Below, one piece after another: positions 13,712 through 25,173 of a stretch of DNA of 64,000 bases. The notes under the pieces were generated by a model. That model ran no database searches and was not told the origin of the DNA. It saw only the letters and a program-made list of their open reading frames with translations. The DNA lies in assembly GCA_910575265.1 (NCBI GenBank), contig CAJTEA010000003.1, positions 186,001 to 250,000 of the forward strand. Direction: 5' to 3'. A program made the position numbers and the translations under genes. Within the stretch, counting starts at the first letter, position 1; each line of letters opens with the position of its first letter. Origin of the DNA: Oscillospiraceae bacterium (GTDB taxonomy: Bacteria > Bacillota > Clostridia > Oscillospirales > Oscillospiraceae).

Positions 13712-14137
13712 TCACATGGAGCCGCGAATCAAACCGGACTGGGCCAAACGGTGGAGCGGCGCCTCCCGCCAGAGCACCTCGTCCTCTAAGCCGGCGGGTG
13801 TTTTTTCCAGCCAGCCGCCTGTAAGGGTATCGCGGGGAGGCAGGTCCAGAACGCCTACCACAACCTGGCGGTCCGGTTCCGATTCCCTATCTTTTCCCCG
13901 CGGGCCAAGTCCGATGAGGATCCCCACGCCCAGGATCAGAACAGCCAGGAGCGCACAAACAAGGGGGACAAACGGACGGCTGGCCCGTGCCGGATCGCCA
14001 GCTGGAACATCCGGAGCTTCTGCCGGCGGTTCCGTTTCCTCTTTGGCGGCGCCGCCGTTCCCACCGCCCACCTCCTATCTCGATACGGCCTGACGGGTGA
14101 CATTCAGCGTCTCGGCCAGCTTCTCGTTCAGATTCAT
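13712..14137 (-). pseudogene. Decayed XRE-type membrane regulator with in-frame TAG
   Basis: An ATG at 14137 with a GAGGTG site starts MNLNEKLAETLNVTRQAVSR, then meets TAG at 14077-14075 exactly where the invariant Trp of the RQAVSRWE motif is expected. The same frame continues with E, then 119 open codons: an acidic proline-rich linker, one membrane span (PFVPLVCALLAVLILGVGIL), and an exported tail. The N-terminal helix-turn-helix is also too short, as if part of the domain was deleted between NEKL and AETL. A one-base TGG to TAG change plus an internal deletion explains this. Expression of the C-terminal part alone from a GTG at 14071 is unlikely, since AGGAGG abuts it directly. Confidence 0.7.
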
Positions 14138-14318
14138 CTGTGTTCACCTCGTTCAGTGTAGCGGCTGGAGGCCAGTTTGTAAAACAATTATCTGTTGCGT
14201 CTGGGAAACTATTGGTTGCGAGGCGGTTTTTTCCATATATCGTCTGTCCGCTACATAAAAATAACAGTGTCCGGCCCGTTTCGACGCTGTAAAGATTTGT
14301 TATCTCTCCGCTCCGGGC

Positions 14319-14347
14319 TTTACCTGGAACGGGATTTTTGCTATAAT
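14319..14347 (+). promoter_or_regulatory. Promoter of the KdpD/KdpE-like pair
   Basis: TTTACC, a 17-nt spacer and TATAAT, 32 nt before the start codon. Nothing else is recognised in 14138-14318. Confidence 0.6.
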
Positions 14348-14379
14348 CGGCATAAGAAGCTTGAGAAGGGACGGTGGCT

Positions 14380-15549
14380 ATGACCGTTTCAGAAAAATTT
14401 CAAGAGCTGTACCGCCGGGTGGACGTATTGGCCCACCGCGTCCCCGCCGTCCCCCGGAACCTGGGGGTGACCGGCCTGTTCCTGTGCAGCGCTTACTACG
14501 CCAGCCGGGCCCTCATCACCCACACCGGCGGGGAGAACAACTCCGCCCTGGTCTTTGTGCTGGCGGTGGTGCTCATCTCTCTGCTCACCTCCGGGTATGC
14601 CTATGGCATCGCCGCCTCCATCATCGGGGCCTTCAGCATCAACATCTACTTTATGGAGCCCTACGCCGTCTTTTCCCTCAGCCGCACCGGCTACCCGGTG
14701 GCCATGCTGTCCATGGTGGCCATCTCCTGCGTGGTGTGCGCCCTCACCGCCCGGGTGAAGCGCCAGGCCATGGAGGCGGTCCGCCGGGAGAAAAAGGCCA
14801 AAGCCCTCTATGAGCAGAACGAGAAGCTCAACGCGGAAAAAGCCGCTATCCAGCTTCAGTCTGACCGCATCTCCATCCGGGAAAATATCCTCCGAGCGGT
14901 GTCCCACGACCTGCGCACCCCCCTCACCGCCATCTCCGGGTCCGTCTCGGTGCTGCTTTCCAGCTCGGAGGTCTCGGACAAGAACCTGGCCATGCTTGCC
15001 GACATCAAGCAGGACGCCGACAGCCTGATTATCATGGTGGAGAACCTGCTGTCCGTCACCCGCATTCAGGACGGCACCATGCCCCTGAAAAAGCGGGAGG
15101 AGATGCTGGAGGAGGTGGCCGGGGACGCCCTGCTCACCACCCGCCGCCGGTTCCCGGACTGCCATGTGGAGCTGGACCTGTCGGAGGATATCCTCTATCT
15201 GCCCATGGACCCCATCCTGATTAAGCAGGTAATGGTCAACCTGCTGGAAAACGCCATCCGCCATTCGGGGGACACCGAGCACATCCGCATGCGCCTGTAC
15301 CGGGAGGGGGACTGGGCGGTGGTGGAGGTGCGGGACCAGGGCCGGGGCCTGTCCCCGGAGGTGCGCCGGGCCATCCGGGCCGGGGAGGCCATGCCCCTGT
15401 CCGGAGACGCCACCCGGGGAATGGGCATCGGCCTGTCCGTGTGCCAGAGCATCATTCAGGCCCACGGCGGCTTTTTTACCGCGGACAACCATCCGGACGG
15501 CGGGGCGGTCTTTCGCTTCGGCCTGCCCACAGAAGGAGAGAATCCATGA
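14380..15549 (+). CDS. KdpD-like sensor histidine kinase lacking the N-terminal KdpD/USP region
   Basis: The 389-residue membrane kinase starts with a DUF4118-type block of about four spans (residues 28-125) as in KdpD. HisKA follows with the acceptor His in LRAVSHDLRTPLTAIS, then an HATPase with NLLENAIRHS, DQGRGLSPE and GMGIGLSVCQSII. The 380-residue N-terminal KdpD and USP domains of the classical sensor are missing. The ATG at 14380 is preferred over a GTG two codons upstream, given the AGAAGGG site. It overlaps the regulator start by ATGA, so the two are translationally coupled. The signal is unknown; potassium or osmotic stress is the family precedent. Confidence 0.88.
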   Translation: MTVSEKFQELYRRVDVLAHRVPAVPRNLGVTGLFLCSAYYASRALITHTGGENNSALVFVLAVVLISLLTSGYAYGIAASIIGAFSINIYFMEPYAVFSLSRTGYPVAMLSMVAISCVVCALTARVKRQAMEAVRREKKAKALYEQNEKLNAEKAAIQLQSDRISIRENILRAVSHDLRTPLTAISGSVSVLLSSSEVSDKNLAMLADIKQDADSLIIMVENLLSVTRIQDGTMPLKKREEMLEEVAGDALLTTRRRFPDCHVELDLSEDILYLPMDPILIKQVMVNLLENAIRHSGDTEHIRMRLYREGDWAVVEVRDQGRGLSPEVRRAIRAGEAMPLSGDATRGMGIGLSVCQSIIQAHGGFFTADNHPDGGAVFRFGLPTEGENP

Positions 15550-16253
15550 GCGAGAAACAGACAATCCTGATTATCGAGGACGACCGGGCCATCAGCAATT
15601 TTGTCAGCCGGGCCCTGGGGGTCAGCGGCTACCGGGTCATTCCCGCCTCCACCGGCAAGGAGGGGCTGTCCCTGTTCTTCTCCCACGGACCGGACCTGGT
15701 TCTGCTGGACCTGGGTCTGCCCGATATGGACGGTCTGGACATCCTGACCCAGCTCCGAGGCCTGCCCCGGGAGGCGCCGGTGATTATCATCTCCGCCCGG
15801 GACCGGGAGGCGGAGAAGGTCCGCGCCCTGGACATGGGGGCGGACGACTATGTGGTCAAGCCCTTCGGCGTGTCCGAGCTGCTGGCCCGCATCCGCTCCG
15901 CTCTGCGTCGGGCCGACCGGCTCAAGCTGAGCCAGGGCATCCAGCGGGACGTGTATCAGATCAAGGACCTGACCATCGACCTGGCCAGGCACCAGGTCCT
16001 GCTGGCCGGGGAGGAGATCCACTTCACCCAGAACGAGTTCAAGATCATTGAGCTGCTGGCCATCCATGTGGGAAAGGTACTTACCTACGACTTTATCCTG
16101 GAACACATCTGGGGCCCCTTTGGCGGCAGCGGCAGCAACCAGATCCTCCGGGTCAATATGGCCAACATCCGCCGCAAGCTGAAGGAAAACCCCTCCGACC
16201 CCAAGTACATTCACACCGAGCTGGGCATCGGCTACCGCATGCTGGACGATTGA
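15546..16253 (+). CDS. KdpE-like OmpR-family response regulator
   Basis: The 235-residue protein has a receiver domain with the DD pair (IIEDD), phospho-acceptor Asp in LVLLDLGLPDMDG and Lys in VVKPFG. An OmpR-type winged helix (about 135-232) contains FTQNEFKIIELLAIHVGKVLT and the RRKL..TELGIGYRM recognition region. It is the cognate partner of the kinase encoded immediately upstream. No kdpFABC transporter genes lie in the window, so its target is not shown. Confidence 0.9.
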   Translation: MSEKQTILIIEDDRAISNFVSRALGVSGYRVIPASTGKEGLSLFFSHGPDLVLLDLGLPDMDGLDILTQLRGLPREAPVIIISARDREAEKVRALDMGADDYVVKPFGVSELLARIRSALRRADRLKLSQGIQRDVYQIKDLTIDLARHQVLLAGEEIHFTQNEFKIIELLAIHVGKVLTYDFILEHIWGPFGGSGSNQILRVNMANIRRKLKENPSDPKYIHTELGIGYRMLDD

Positions 16254-16287
16254 AAAAGATACCCCTTCCCGTGGGAAGGGGTATCTT

Positions 16288-16289
<2 letters not shown>
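16254..16289. terminator. Bidirectional terminator between kdpE-like gene and uvrA
   Basis: 17-nt arms (16254-16270 and 16273-16289) pair perfectly around a tiny loop, with A/T runs on both sides. It overlaps the uvrA stop codon region. Confidence 0.88.
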
Positions 16290-19110
<2,821 letters not shown>

Positions 19111-19128
19111 GATCTTGTTACTCCTTTG

Positions 19129-19512
19129 CTAAAGTCCGAAAAAGAATGACGGAAAGGCCAAAAAAACAGCGAAGATGGCAATCAACGTGCTCTCCCACCA
19201 CAGGCCAAACGTCAACGCCAGATGGAACAGCCTCCGTCCCAGCCGCCTCCAGCCCTGGACCTGGTGGATGTACTCCCACTCCCAGCCCGGTCCTCTGCTC
19301 CGCTTCATGTGCCGCCGCGCAATCAGCAGCGCCGCCAGCACCAGCACGTTCCACACCAGCAGGACCCAGGACGCCCAATAGCTGAACACCGGGTCGTTGA
19401 GCAGCTTCAGAACCGGCCCAAGCACTTCGGCAAAGGGGGAGATAATCGCCTCCACCAGGACATACAGCCCCATCGCGGGGAGCAGCAGGAAGATCCAAAG
19501 GACGAACGCCAC
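19129..19512 (-). CDS. Small integral membrane protein, unknown
   Basis: The 127-residue product has three or four hydrophobic segments (about 3-25, 45-65, 95-125) separated by a basic loop [26 protein letters not shown]. It starts at a GTG with only a weak GGGGG site, 12 nt after the lipoprotein stop. I recognise no family. Position between uvrB and uvrA suggests cotranscription rather than a repair role. Confidence 0.6.
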   Translation of the reverse strand: MAFVLWIFLLLPAMGLYVLVEAIISPFAEVLGPVLKLLNDPVFSYWASWVLLVWNVLVLAALLIARRHMKRSRGPGWEWEYIHQVQGWRRLGRRLFHLALTFGLWWESTLIAIFAVFLAFPSFFFGL

Positions 19513-19524
19513 TGCTTTCGCCCC

Positions 19525-20049
19525 CTATTCCGTCCGCTCCGCCCGGAAGAACGCCCCGTCACAGTAGATGAACAGGCTGGCGCCGTCCAGAACGAAAAAG
19601 TCCCGGCCCAGCAGGCGGTTCTGGCCGATGTTCCCCTGAATGCCCACTGTGACATGGAGCAGCATGGACGCGCTTACCCCCAACTCAGAGGGCTCCAGCT
19701 GACACGCGGCGGTAAACTCCTCCGCCGTGATAATGTTTTCCGAATAGGCCGTTCCCGGCACAAACTCACAGGTCAGGCCCTCGGCGGTGAAGCGATCCGC
19801 CTCATAGGATACGGTCAGCCCCACGCAGGCGTCCAGCTCCTCCTGGCTCATGGCGCAGGCCGGAGCGGTTCCCAAAAGGGCGGTCACCTTCCAGTCCCCG
19901 AAGTAGGAGGGGGTCAAATTGCCGGAGGCGTCCCCCTGGCTGGAGGCCGCGCCGGAGAGACCCCCGCTGTCCGCCGGGGCGGGCCTGGCCCCGCAGGAGG
20001 AAAGGAGCAGCGCTATGCTTACCAGCCAAACAGACAGACAAATTTTCAT
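19525..20049 (-). CDS. Predicted lipoprotein, unknown function
   Basis: The 174-residue protein has a signal peptide ending in the lipobox LLLSSC, so it is likely lipid-anchored to the outer face of the membrane. A short serine/glycine linker follows. The mature part includes YFGDWKVTALLGTAPACAMSQEELDACVGLTVSYEADRF, a pattern seen in small lipocalin-like lipoproteins of Clostridia. The ATG at 20049 follows AGAGGTG; a GTG three codons earlier overlaps that site. Function is unknown. Confidence 0.7.
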   Translation of the reverse strand: MKICLSVWLVSIALLLSSCGARPAPADSGGLSGAASSQGDASGNLTPSYFGDWKVTALLGTAPACAMSQEELDACVGLTVSYEADRFTAEGLTCEFVPGTAYSENIITAEEFTAACQLEPSELGVSASMLLHVTVGIQGNIGQNRLLGRDFFVLDGASLFIYCDGAFFRAERTE

Positions 20050-20064
20050 GTGCGGCACCTCTCT

Positions 20065-20847
20065 TTACGAAGCATTGCGCGGAGGCTTTGCCTTCATCTG
20101 AATCAGCCGCTGAACCTCTTCCAGCTGCTCCGGCTTTTTTACATCCATAACCAGCCACTTGCCGCCGTTGAAGGGCGGGGTCTTTTCATACAGCTTGCGG
20201 AACGGGGCGGAGAAGGTGGGCAGAAGGGCCTCCAGCCCGGCCGCCTCCCTGGCCCCCAGGGTCACCATGGCGGTGAACCAGCCGGAGCGGACATAGAGGG
20301 CGCACAGAGCCCTGCTTCCCTTTTTATATTTCACGTTCCACCCTCGGTCCATGGAGCACCGGCTGAACTCCACCGAGGGCTCCACCAGATAGGTCTCCTC
20401 CATCCAGCGCAGAAATTCTTCAAAGACAGGGTTGTTTATCCAGGCCCCGATGTCGGACAGGGCCGGCTTCATCTGCTGGGGCCAGGCCACGTCCCAGGGC
20501 ACCGGGCCCTCCCCAGGGGCGGGCTCTTTCTTTTTCGGGGACCTCTTTTTGGGCAGAGGCGTAACCTCCTCGGCCAGGCGGACCGCCTGGCGCAGGGTGT
20601 CCCGGTCGTCCGGGTCCAGAAGGTAGTGGTCCTTGGCCCCCTCGTAGGGCGGCTGGGTGGGGCGGTCCCCAAGAAGCGCTTCCAGGCAGGGCAGCATCTT
20701 CACCATGGGCTGGTCGTTACAGATGATAAGCACCGGCTTGTCGTTGAGGTACACCATAGATTCCCCAAACATCTTCCGGGAGCGGACCGCCCCCAGACCC
20801 TCCAGCTGCTCACAGATATAGTTGACAAAATCAGGGCTGCTCGCCAT
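20065..20847 (-). CDS. TfoX N-terminal domain fused to a DUF3788-like domain
   Basis: In this 260-residue cytosolic protein, residues 1-95 resemble TfoX_N (RKMFGESMVYLNDKPVLIICNDQPMVK). A lysine/proline-rich linker (PLPKKRSPKKKEPAPGEG) follows. The C-terminal part (about 120-250) resembles DUF3788 (WNVKYKKGSRALCALYVRSGWFTAMVTLG). Despite its name, TfoX_N alone does not imply competence control. The gene sits 12 nt after ybaK in the uvrB-uvrA run. The family calls come from pattern memory and are moderately secure; the function is not known. Confidence 0.72.
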   Translation of the reverse strand: MASSPDFVNYICEQLEGLGAVRSRKMFGESMVYLNDKPVLIICNDQPMVKMLPCLEALLGDRPTQPPYEGAKDHYLLDPDDRDTLRQAVRLAEEVTPLPKKRSPKKKEPAPGEGPVPWDVAWPQQMKPALSDIGAWINNPVFEEFLRWMEETYLVEPSVEFSRCSMDRGWNVKYKKGSRALCALYVRSGWFTAMVTLGAREAAGLEALLPTFSAPFRKLYEKTPPFNGGKWLVMDVKKPEQLEEVQRLIQMKAKPPRNAS

Positions 20848-20859
20848 TGTTTTTCCTCC

Positions 20860-21342
20860 TTATACCGTCAGGTCCGCCGTGGTCCCGCCCACCAGGTCTA
20901 TCAGCGCGGCGGGAGAGAGCTCCACCTGGAAGCCAATCTTTCCGGCGGACACCAGGATGGCGTCGATAATCTCCGCCGTCTCGTGGAACACGGTGGGGTA
21001 CTGCTTTTTCATTCCCACCGGAGAACAGCCCCCGTGGACGTAGCCCGTCAGAGGCAGCAGCTCCTTCTGTGGGAGCATGGAGACGGACTTCTCCCCCACC
21101 GCTTTGGCCGCCTTCTTTAAATCCAGGCTTTCCGCCACCGGGATATCGAATACGTACAGCCCCCCGGCAGCCCCCCGGGCTACCAGTGTCTTGAACACGC
21201 ACTCAGGGTCCTGCCCCAGCTGCCGGGCCACGCTTACCCCGTCCAGCCCCGCTGACGGGTCGTAGGCGTGGGAGGCGTAGGGGATGTTTTTCTGCTCCAA
21301 GACCCGCATGACGTTGGTCTTTTCGTCCTTTTGCTTTGCCAT
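20860..21342 (-). CDS. ybaK: YbaK/EbsC-type Cys-tRNA(Pro)/Cys-tRNA(Cys) deacylase
   Basis: The 160-residue single-domain protein matches YbaK: TNVMRVLEQKNIPYASHAYD near the start, CVFKTLVARG with the conserved lysine, YVHGGCSPVGMKK with the GGxSPxG motif (Cys in place of variable residue), and FETA-like FHETAEIIDAI. It hydrolyses mischarged Cys-tRNA(Pro) in trans, protecting proteome fidelity. It starts 3 nt after the uvrB stop codon. Confidence 0.92.
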   Translation of the reverse strand: MAKQKDEKTNVMRVLEQKNIPYASHAYDPSAGLDGVSVARQLGQDPECVFKTLVARGAAGGLYVFDIPVAESLDLKKAAKAVGEKSVSMLPQKELLPLTGYVHGGCSPVGMKKQYPTVFHETAEIIDAILVSAGKIGFQVELSPAALIDLVGGTTADLTV

Positions 21343-21345
21343 ATA

Positions 21346-23310
21346 TCATTTCCCCCGCAGCTCGATGATCTGGTCACGCAGCGCTGCGGCCAGCTCGAAT
21401 TCCAGCATCTTGGCCGCCTCCCGCATCTCCTTCTCCAGCTGGGCGATACGCTCGGCCTTTTGCTGCTTGGTGAGGCCCTGGACCTCGCCCCGCTTTTCGG
21501 CGGTGTCCTCCCCGGCGGTGATGCTCATCAGGTCCCGCACCGACTTGATGACCGTTTTGGGCACAATTCCGTGAGCCCTGTTGAAGGCGTCCTGCTTCTC
21601 CCGGCGGCGCTCGGTTTCCTCGATGGCCCGCGCCATGGAGGGGGTAACGGTATCCGCGTACATGACCACCATACCCTCCGCATTCCGGGCCGCCCGGCCG
21701 ATGGTCTGGACCAGGGAGGTCTCGGAGCGGAGGAACCCCTCCTTGTCCGCGTCCAGAATGGCTACCAGCGACACCTCGGGCAGGTCCAGACCCTCCCGAA
21801 GCAGGTTGATTCCAATCAGCACATGGAAGGTACCCAGCCGCAGGTCCCGGATGATTTCCATCCGCTCCATGGCGTCGATGTCGTGGTGCATATAGCGCAC
21901 CTTGATTCCGGCTCCCTGGAGGTAGGCGGTGAGATCCTCCGCCATCCGCTTGGTGAGGGTGGTCACCAGCACCCGCTCGTCCCGGGTGGAGCGGGTGTTG
22001 ATCTCGCCGATCAGGTCGTCAATCTGCCCCTCCACCGGGCGGACCTCAATGAGCGGGTCCAGCAGGCCGGTGGGACGGATGACCTGCTCCACAATCTGTC
22101 CCGAACGGGCGCGCTCATACTCCCCCGGGGTGGCGGAGACGTAAATCAGCTGGTTGACCCGCTTTTCAAACTCCTCGAATTTCAGGGGCCGGTTGTCAAA
22201 GGCGCTGGGCAGACGAAAGCCGTAGTCCACCAGGGTGGTTTTCCGGGCCCGGTCGCCGTTGTACATGGCCCGGACCTGGGGCAGGGTGACGTGGCTCTCA
22301 TCAATGAACATGACAAAATCCCGGGGGAAGTAGTCCATCAGGGTATTGGGCGGGGAGCCAACCGGGCGGCCTCCAATTACCCGGGAGTAGTTCTCAATGC
22401 CGGAACAGTAGCCCAGTTCCTGTATCATCTCGATGTCATAGAGGGTGCGCTGCTTGACGCGCTGGGCCTCAATGAGCTTGCCCTCGCCCTCGAAAAAGGC
22501 TACCCGCTCCTCCATCTCCCTGTAAATATCCTGAACCGCCGCGTCCAGCTTCTCCTTAGGAGTGACATAGTGATTGGCGGGCCAGACGGGGATATTTTGC
22601 AGCCGGCGGATGGGGGCGCCGGTGACCACGTTGATCTCAGAGATGCGGTCGATCTCGTCCCCGAAAAACTCCACCCGGATGGCGGTGTCCTTCCAGTAGG
22701 CGGGCCAGACCTCCACCGTGTCCCCCCGGACCCGGAACATGTTGCGCTCAAAGGCGATGTCGTTGCGCTCGTACCGGATGGAGACCAGCTTTTTCAGCAG
22801 CTCGTCCCGCTCTAGGGCGGCCCCCACCCGAAGAGAGATCATCATCTTACCATAGTCGTCCGGCTCGCCCAGGCCGTAGATGCAGGACACCGACGACACC
22901 ACGATCACGTCCCGCCGCTCCAGCAGAGAGGCGGTGGCGGACAGACGCAGCCGGTCGATCTCCTCGTTGACGGAGGAGTCCTTTTCGATAAAGGTGTCGG
23001 TGTGGGGGATATAGGCCTCGGGCTGATAGTAGTCGTAGTAGCTGACAAAATATTCCACCGCGTTGTTGGGGAAGAACTCCTTGAACTCGGCGCAAAGCTG
23101 GGCGGCCAGGGTCTTGTTGTGGGCCAGCACCAGAGTGGGGCGCTGGACCTTCTCGATGATCTTGGCCATGGTGAAGGTCTTGCCCGAGCCGGTGACTCCC
23201 AGCAGGGTCTGCTCGTCCAGCCCCATCTCGATGCCGTTGGACAGGGCCTCAATCGCCTCCGGCTGGTCGCCGCTGGGGGTGTATTCGGATACCACTTCAA
23301 ATTTTGGCAT
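21346..23310 (-). CDS. uvrB: UvrABC excinuclease subunit B
   Basis: The 654-residue helicase-like protein has Walker [13 protein letters not shown], the damage-clamping beta-hairpin region [23 protein letters not shown] Walker B, helicase motifs V-VI ([11 protein letters not shown]), and a C-terminal UVR coiled coil ([23 protein letters not shown]). The ATG at 23310 follows GAGGTGAGG. It heads the uvrB-ybaK-TfoX/DUF3788-lipoprotein-membrane protein-uvrA run and is preceded by a LexA-type operator, so SOS induction is expected. uvrC is not in the window. Confidence 0.98.
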   Translation of the reverse strand: MPKFEVVSEYTPSGDQPEAIEALSNGIEMGLDEQTLLGVTGSGKTFTMAKIIEKVQRPTLVLAHNKTLAAQLCAEFKEFFPNNAVEYFVSYYDYYQPEAYIPHTDTFIEKDSSVNEEIDRLRLSATASLLERRDVIVVSSVSCIYGLGEPDDYGKMMISLRVGAALERDELLKKLVSIRYERNDIAFERNMFRVRGDTVEVWPAYWKDTAIRVEFFGDEIDRISEINVVTGAPIRRLQNIPVWPANHYVTPKEKLDAAVQDIYREMEERVAFFEGEGKLIEAQRVKQRTLYDIEMIQELGYCSGIENYSRVIGGRPVGSPPNTLMDYFPRDFVMFIDESHVTLPQVRAMYNGDRARKTTLVDYGFRLPSAFDNRPLKFEEFEKRVNQLIYVSATPGEYERARSGQIVEQVIRPTGLLDPLIEVRPVEGQIDDLIGEINTRSTRDERVLVTTLTKRMAEDLTAYLQGAGIKVRYMHHDIDAMERMEIIRDLRLGTFHVLIGINLLREGLDLPEVSLVAILDADKEGFLRSETSLVQTIGRAARNAEGMVVMYADTVTPSMARAIEETERRREKQDAFNRAHGIVPKTVIKSVRDLMSITAGEDTAEKRGEVQGLTKQQKAERIAQLEKEMREAAKMLEFELAAALRDQIIELRGK

Positions 23311-23333
23311 AACGCCTCACCTCAGTGCGCTCT

Positions 23334-23362
23334 ATTATAGCAGAACTAACGTTCCATATCAA
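23334..23362 (-). promoter_or_regulatory. uvrB promoter
   Basis: On the minus strand TTGATA, a 17-nt spacer and TATAAT, 23 nt before the uvrB ATG. Confidence 0.8.
23343..23354. promoter_or_regulatory. LexA (Cheo-type) operator in the uvrB promoter
   Basis: GAACTAACGTTC fits the Gram-positive LexA/DinR core GAAC-N4-GTTC exactly. It lies inside the -35/-10 spacer, where bound LexA would block polymerase. uvrB is a classical SOS gene in Firmicutes. Confidence 0.75.
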
Positions 23363-23382
23363 GGGGGAATCGAACAAATTTT

Positions 23383-24111
23383 TCACCACTGGCCCGGATA
23401 CACCAGCCGGAAGCCGCCAGGCTTTCCGGTGGCCACCGTCTCTTGGACGGATACCAGCTCCCCTTCCACAAAAACCAGATGGTCCACCAAATGGACGCCC
23501 AGAGGCTCCAGAGCTCCCCGGATCACGTTTGTGGTGTTCATATCCTCCGGGGAGGGCAGCGCGAGGCCGCTGACGTGGTTGTGAGCCAGATAACAGAAGG
23601 AGGCCCGCAGGGCGAGACATTCCTCCGCCGCCCGGCGGATAGTCACATCGGAGTTGCGGATGTTTCCTTCCGACAGCCGCCGGACCCCCAGCAGTTTTTC
23701 CTTGGCGTCCAGACACAGGATATAGGTCATCTCATTCTGAGCCCCATAGAGATAAGGAGCCAGAACATGGCCCGCCTCCGCCACTGTGTGGATGATCTGT
23801 CCCACCCCGGTGCGGCCCTCCACATACCGGCCCAGCACCGCCGGGAACAGCTTGAGCATGGTGGCGGAGTGCTCCCCCATGCCCTTCACCTTCATCAGCT
23901 CCTCGGGCAGGGCGTCCAGCACCCCGGCCAGCGATCCAAACCGGTCGATCAGCTCATGGGCCAGCGGGTTCACGTCCCCCTGGGGGATGGCGTAGAAGAG
24001 AATCAGCTCCAAAACCCGGTGGTCGGGCCAGCCCTCAATCCCCCGGGCTCGAAATTCCTCCTTCACCCGCCCCCGGTGGCCGGTGTGGATGACTTTCTTT
24101 TTCTCCGCCAT
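23383..24111 (-). CDS. radC: RadC/JAB-domain protein
   Basis: The 242-residue protein has an N-terminal UPF0758 helix-hairpin-helix region (about 25-100) and a C-terminal JAB1/MPN-like domain with the JAMM-type metal site HNHVSGLALPSPED. RadC proteins are widespread, but their biochemical role remains unsettled; the old DNA repair claim is doubtful. It follows pyrE by 21 nt in the same direction and precedes the uvrB promoter. Confidence 0.9.
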   Translation of the reverse strand: MAEKKKVIHTGHRGRVKEEFRARGIEGWPDHRVLELILFYAIPQGDVNPLAHELIDRFGSLAGVLDALPEELMKVKGMGEHSATMLKLFPAVLGRYVEGRTGVGQIIHTVAEAGHVLAPYLYGAQNEMTYILCLDAKEKLLGVRRLSEGNIRNSDVTIRRAAEECLALRASFCYLAHNHVSGLALPSPEDMNTTNVIRGALEPLGVHLVDHLVFVEGELVSVQETVATGKPGGFRLVYPGQW

Positions 24112-24132
24112 TCCGCTCTCCCCTGACTGCTG

Positions 24133-24804
24133 TTATTTCGCCCCGTACTCGGCCAGATAGGCCTCCATTTTGGCTTTCATATCGTTGTCAATATAGACCT
24201 TCCCGTCCACGGGGTTGTTGTGGAGGAAGGCGATTACTTCCCGCGCGGTGACGATAGGGAACACCTGAATGCCGTAGTCCTGGCGCAGCTCATCCAGGGT
24301 GGAGCGGTCCCGGGTACCCCGCTCCATCCGGTCCACAGAGACGAACAGAGCCTTCATCTCCACTCTGGCCACCGATTTGAACAGCTCAATCGACTCCCGG
24401 ACGGCGGTGCCAGCGGTGACTACGTCCTCAATGATGGCCACCCGGTCCCCGTCCTGGGGCTTGTAGCCCACCATGGAACCGCCCTCGCCGTGGTCCTTGG
24501 CCTCCTTGCGGTTGAAGCAGTAGGGCAGGTCACGGCCGTAATTGCGGTAGAGGGACGCCGCCGCGGACACCGCCAGGGGGATCCCCTTGTACGCCGGGCC
24601 GAACAGACAGTCAATCCCCTCGGGCAGGTTCTCCTGGACGCAGGCGGCGTAGTAGTCCCCCAGCTTGGCGGCCTGAGCGCCGGTTTTGTAGTTTCCGGTG
24701 TTGACAAAGTAGGGGGTTTTCCGCCCCGACTTGGTCGTGAAGTCCCCAAAGGTGAGTACGCCGGAGCGTACCATGAAGGTGATAAATTCTTCTTTGTAGG
24801 TCAT
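24133..24804 (-). CDS. pyrE: Orotate phosphoribosyltransferase
   Basis: The 223-residue protein has the type I PRTase PRPP-binding loop VAIIEDVVTAGTAVRES and the substrate segments SGRKTPYFVNTG and GPAYKGIPLA. It converts orotate and PRPP to OMP in pyrimidine synthesis. AAGGAG precedes the ATG. Other pyr genes are not in the window, so pyrE is apart from a full pyrimidine operon. Confidence 0.95.
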   Translation of the reverse strand: MTYKEEFITFMVRSGVLTFGDFTTKSGRKTPYFVNTGNYKTGAQAAKLGDYYAACVQENLPEGIDCLFGPAYKGIPLAVSAAASLYRNYGRDLPYCFNRKEAKDHGEGGSMVGYKPQDGDRVAIIEDVVTAGTAVRESIELFKSVARVEMKALFVSVDRMERGTRDRSTLDELRQDYGIQVFPIVTAREVIAFLHNNPVDGKVYIDNDMKAKMEAYLAEYGAK

Positions 24805-24855
24805 GGCGGGCAGTCTCCTTTTTCATTTTCTTGGCAAAACGCGCCGTAACAGTTT

Positions 24856-24884
24856 ATTATACCACGGGTTTTGGCGCGATACAA
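24856..24884 (-). promoter_or_regulatory. Promoter of pyrE-radC
   Basis: On the minus strand TTGTAT, a 17-nt spacer and TATAAT, about 51 nt before the ATG. I see no PyrR attenuator in the short leader. Confidence 0.7.
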
Positions 24885-25101
24885 GACCTTACGCCTGTTT
24901 GCTTTTTGATGGTGTTTCCGCCGCGCCGCCAATAAAAGGGAAGGGCCCAGCGGGAAGCGGGGCCGGCGTTGACCGGGACAGGTTCCAAAGAGGCCGGGAC
25001 GCTTGCAGGCTCCTCCATCCCCGCGTCTGTGTCTCCATCCTGAATAAAATCGTCCAGCGGCGCGCCGTACAGCCGGCTTAAATTCGAGCGCGTCTTTGCT
25101 C

Positions 25102-25130
25102 TTGCCACCTCTGCCATCTTATGGTACAAT
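25102..25130 (+). promoter_or_regulatory. Promoter of prfC
   Basis: TTGCCA, a 17-nt spacer and TACAAT, about 43 nt before the TTG start. The rest of 24885-25101 contains no gene I can support. Confidence 0.6.
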
Positions 25131-25173
25131 AATATGCCAAAGATGAAATTTAATATAGAGGGAGTGGACCCTT

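Noticed and set aside
13887..14147. 86-codon frame overlapping the decayed XRE gene
   Set aside because: It is an alternative frame with Arg/Gly/Cys-rich composition; the in-frame RQAVSR reading with a TAG explains the locus better.
19118..19498. 126-codon frame overlapping the small membrane protein before uvrA
   Set aside because: Shifted-frame shadow with Ala/Gly/Pro-rich sequence; the overlapping frame encodes coherent membrane spans.
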